From: Brevipalpus yothersi
Lineage: Eukaryota; Arthropoda; Arachnida; Trombidiformes; Tenuipalpidae
Reading direction: 5' to 3'
Assembly (NCBI GenBank): GCA_003956705.1
Contig: QZCP01000839.1
Coordinates: 1 to 64,000 of the forward strand
Length of the DNA: 64,000 bases
The position numbers were made by a program, and so were the translations under genes. Shown here piece by piece: positions 61,053 through 64,000 of the stretch; the first letter of the stretch is position 1, and each line of letters begins with the position of its first letter. Under the pieces are notes generated by a model. The model was not told the DNA's origin. It did no database searches and worked only from the letters and a program-made list of their open reading frames with translations.

Positions 61053-63968
61053 ATGAAATCACTGAGAATCCTATTGCTCGGAGATAAGTCTGTCGGAAAA
61101 TCAGGTGAGTGTAACTATTGGTCGTTGATTGTTTTATGATACTTTTCGGTTGACAATAACCACATCCGATTACTCGGTCAAACATGGTCATATATTCCAT
61201 TCAAGGAAAACAAGAGCATGCGAGAGAGAGAGAGCTGATGTGAACCATGAATTAATATCCAATGTTTTCATTTCGTTATTACTTTATGACTCAATTGATT
61301 CTCTTATTTTCTAATTCGATAATATTTCCATAAGCTTAGCAAGATTAGTTTTGGAGTTTTTTCTGAACTATTTTATCTTCTAGCAACAAAAAATTAGAAT
61401 AAATTGAGGAAGTTAATAACTCCTCTTTGAACCAAAAAAAGAGTTTAGATACCGTTCGATGACCATAATGAGCATGTAAGTTATGAGTTTATTTAATCGA
61501 TTTACGCTGCTTTGATGTAAAAAAATTTATCTCTACAAGAGAAGCTATTTGATGACGTTTCGTAACGGTTACTCATGTACATGTAACTTGCTTTTTTTGC
61601 AAACATCTCTGGAATACTTTGATGAACTTGAACTCTCTTTTACTCTCTCATCTCTCTTCTTGGCTTTATCCCAGCCAAGAAGATGAAGATGAAGAAGAGA
61701 GATGCTGTGTTGAGATGAACACAAGTTTGCATGGTAGAATCGAGAAGACCCTGATCAGAAAAGTAGTGGGAGAGAGAGGGAGAGAAAAATTCCAGAGAGA
61801 GGAACAAAATCCGCCTCACAGTTTACTCATGTAAATCCGATAGGAAAAAGGGAATATGAAAAGAAAAGGATGAAGTAGAGATGATCTCACGAGAAGCTGA
61901 ATTCTGTCTATCATCATTTCCTCCACGACAGTTCGCCTCATCTTTCAACATCATCGAATAGTGTAGAATGCTGATTTTTGGTACATTCCAGCATCTTGCT
62001 CTTCGGTTCCGCAATCAATCGCTTTTGAATGATTGTCAAACATTCGCAAATTTGACTGATAAACTTGTTTTGATCCATGATTTTGAGACAAATATTGGAT
62101 AATTTATAGTAGGAAGAGTAATTTTAGAACATCCAATTTTGTCATCCAATCTTGCAAAAATTTGATAGTAATTTCTGATTATTTTCTCAAAACATAAGTG
62201 ACTGAGTTTGTCGGAAGGAGCACCATCAAAATTTTCCATTCAATTGTCATGATGAGTTGTATGTTTGATAGATAAAAGTATCTGCTGTTCTTTGACTTTT
62301 TCGGCAGTAAATGGTAGATATACCTTGAACTAAATGAATGATAACCTTGACTTCACTCTGTGAACTTCATCAACTTCAACCAGCCATATTTTTCATCAAT
62401 CGCCAGACACTTTTGGCCTACTAATCTGAATCAGTCAATTATCTGGATAATTTGACTTGAGTAGGACAACTTGCTTACACCTCTCTATTCGAAACTTTCT
62501 TTTCAGCTTCACTACTCTCTCTCCTCTCTGTCTCTGTTCTCTCTCTCAACCCTTTGCTCGCTAAATTTAACTAAAACTTCTAGAAAATGATGATAGAACG
62601 TGTGAGAGGTTTAAATTAATTAGAATCGATGAAACAGTTCTCATTTTGGCTGACGATGCTTGTGAGTTTAAGCACAAAGTCTGACACTGATTTTGAATAT
62701 CGAATTTCTCATAAGCTTCCATGAGCTTTTCACACTGGATGTGCTTGATGGTATCAATCGTCATCTAACACCAACGACTTGTCTCAAAGTCATCTCTCAG
62801 AATTTTAACCATGAAAAAAAGTTATATTTGGCATTTATATTGATAATTTTTTCTTCTCTCTCTTTCTTCACTTCCTTCACAGCAATAGCCGTTCGTTTTC
62901 TGACAAAACGATATATTGGAGAGTACCAAGGAGATTGTGGTTAGTTGGAAACACACATGAAATACGATTCAAACTTTTGGGTGCAGAAAAAATTGCAAAG
63001 ATTTTTTCCACAATTTCTTTGGAATTTTTCTCATCATCAAGCCAATTTTGTGTACATAAGCAGAAAATATGCAGGCACATCTTGTGGTTGAGCTTGGCAT
63101 CATTCAAACTGAACCATAAACAGTTTACATTCTTTCCAAGTGATGAAGAAATTTTCTACTTACCATGGCTAGTAATATCATAGTATAGAATAAGTGATAG
63201 AATAATTTCACTAATCATTAATCAATCTGCTGACTGAGAATTGACAGACACATTAAGCATACAAATACTGTCCAGTTGTCAAACTGTATGGATTCTTTTG
63301 CCTCTCAGTGAAGCCGAAAAACTGACCATCACTTGCGTCATTCTGGTTAGTGAATTAGATGTGTCAATGTTAACAAATGGATTATTGAAGTATGAATATT
63401 TGACTTGCAATTGGTGGTGATGATGGTGATGATGATCGTATGATTCGTAATGAATTCAATCATACTTTATGATGAATATAAATTAATTCCTCTCTCTCTT
63501 TTTCCCTATGTATTTCTAGAGATGCTGTACAAACAGACCGTCACTTGTGATGACTTGACGATCAATTTAGAGATACTTGATTATTCCAAGAGTGCCAAAG
63601 TGAGTGGTACATCCTTGATCTAGGGAAAGGATTTTCGTGAAACCTTTTCCATTTTCTATTTTTGATCATTCAAAATATTTGTATAAATGTATATATTTTT
63701 CCAGGAAAACTTGAACGTCAGATTGGAAGATATAAAGAGTCAAATTATTTGGGCTCAAGCTTATGTAGTTGTGTACAGTATATGTGATGTGAAAAGTTTT
63801 CTTACTGCCCAATATTATCTGAGTATAATAACCAAGATAAAGGGAATCACCAATATCAACGTACCGATAGTTCTTCTTGGAAACAAGAGAGACTTGGAAA
63901 TCGGTCGAAAAGTTGGTCTTGATGAGGGTCGAAGTGCAGCTATCAAATTTGGAAGCCAATTTTATGAG
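61053..63968 (+). CDS. Atypical RASL12/RERG-like small GTPase (3' end outside window)
   Basis: Exons 61053-61104, 62883-62939, 63520-63599 and 63705-63968 join in phase into 151 residues and stop at a GTAAAA donor, so the C-terminus is beyond the window. The protein starts MKSLRILLLGDKSVGKS, with the P-loop GDKSVGKS, followed by AIAVRFLTKRYIGEY, a hallmark of the RERG/RASL11/RASL12 group. The guanine-specificity motif NKRD is in IVLLGNKRDLE. AYVVVYSICDVKSF matches the RASL12 core strand. Two canonical switch features are absent: the expected DTAGQ of switch II reads DYSKS, and the switch I threonine is not evident after GEYQGDCEM. Such members often bind nucleotide but hydrolyse it poorly. 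A short first coding exon and a 1778-nt first intron match the family's tendency for early introns. No CAAX box can be judged. Confidence 0.82.
61105..62882 (+). other. First intron of the Ras-like gene
   Basis: Runs from a GTGAGT donor to a TTCACAG acceptor. It holds short GA and TC runs (about 61225-61240, 62516-62545) and no recognisable exon. Confidence 0.75.
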
Positions 63969-64000
63969 GTAAAATAAAGTTTCCTAACCAATGCATACTA

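Overview
The window is AT-rich nuclear DNA from a eukaryote with compact, intron-containing genes and abundant GA/TC microsatellites. The gene set points to an arthropod: a Stranded-at-second-like (Sas) surface receptor, two Methuselah-like GPCRs, an ACK-type kinase, a CM1/centrosomin-like protein and an SLC6 transporter. Short introns (many 45-110 nt), arthropod-type TATA/TCAGT promoters and a cathepsin D favour a chelicerate, perhaps an acariform mite. That last step is inference; no species marker is present. No tRNA, rRNA or CRISPR was recognised.

Layout. 1-4.6 kb: 3' part of an SLC6 transporter (+), 5' end outside the window. 5.5-6.6 kb: two-exon cytosolic sulfotransferase (+). 6.9-9.1 kb: six-exon CM1-motif centrosomin-like protein (-), tail to tail with the sulfotransferase. 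10.5-16.1 kb: ACK non-receptor tyrosine kinase (-) with kinase, SH3, CRIB, proline-rich tail and UBA. 17.7-18.05 kb: predicted small two-exon gene (-) rich in QT motifs. 18.7-20.5 kb: mitochondrial sulfide:quinone oxidoreductase (+), seven exons. 21.9-24.3 and 27.9-30.2 kb: tandem Methuselah-like receptors (+). 31.8-39.5 kb: Sas-like receptor (-), 5' end not found; it is probably preceded by a long repeat-filled intron to about 50 kb. 50.7-55.5 kb: a complete-looking DNA transposon with 0.43-kb inverted repeats, an intact 934-codon DDE transposase carrying a SWIM zinc finger, a 44-bp tandem repeat and its own TATA/Inr promoter. 55.7-56.07 kb: predicted small two-exon gene (-). 57.3-60.0 kb: cathepsin D-like aspartic protease (+) with a textbook TATA/Inr. 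61.05 kb to the window end: an atypical RASL12/RERG-like small GTPase (+), truncated by the window.

The host genes are unrelated housekeeping, signalling and surface genes, not an operon or pathway cluster. Exon boundaries were set by hand from GT/AG sites, reading-frame phase and protein family continuity, and every multi-exon model keeps phase. The most unusual material is the transposon (inner inverted-repeat arms nearly identical, outer ends diverged), the two small spliced genes that lack a recognisable family, the QT arrays in two separate proteins, and the small GTPase with a non-canonical switch II. A single N at 41574 sits inside an exact duplication and looks like an assembly seam.
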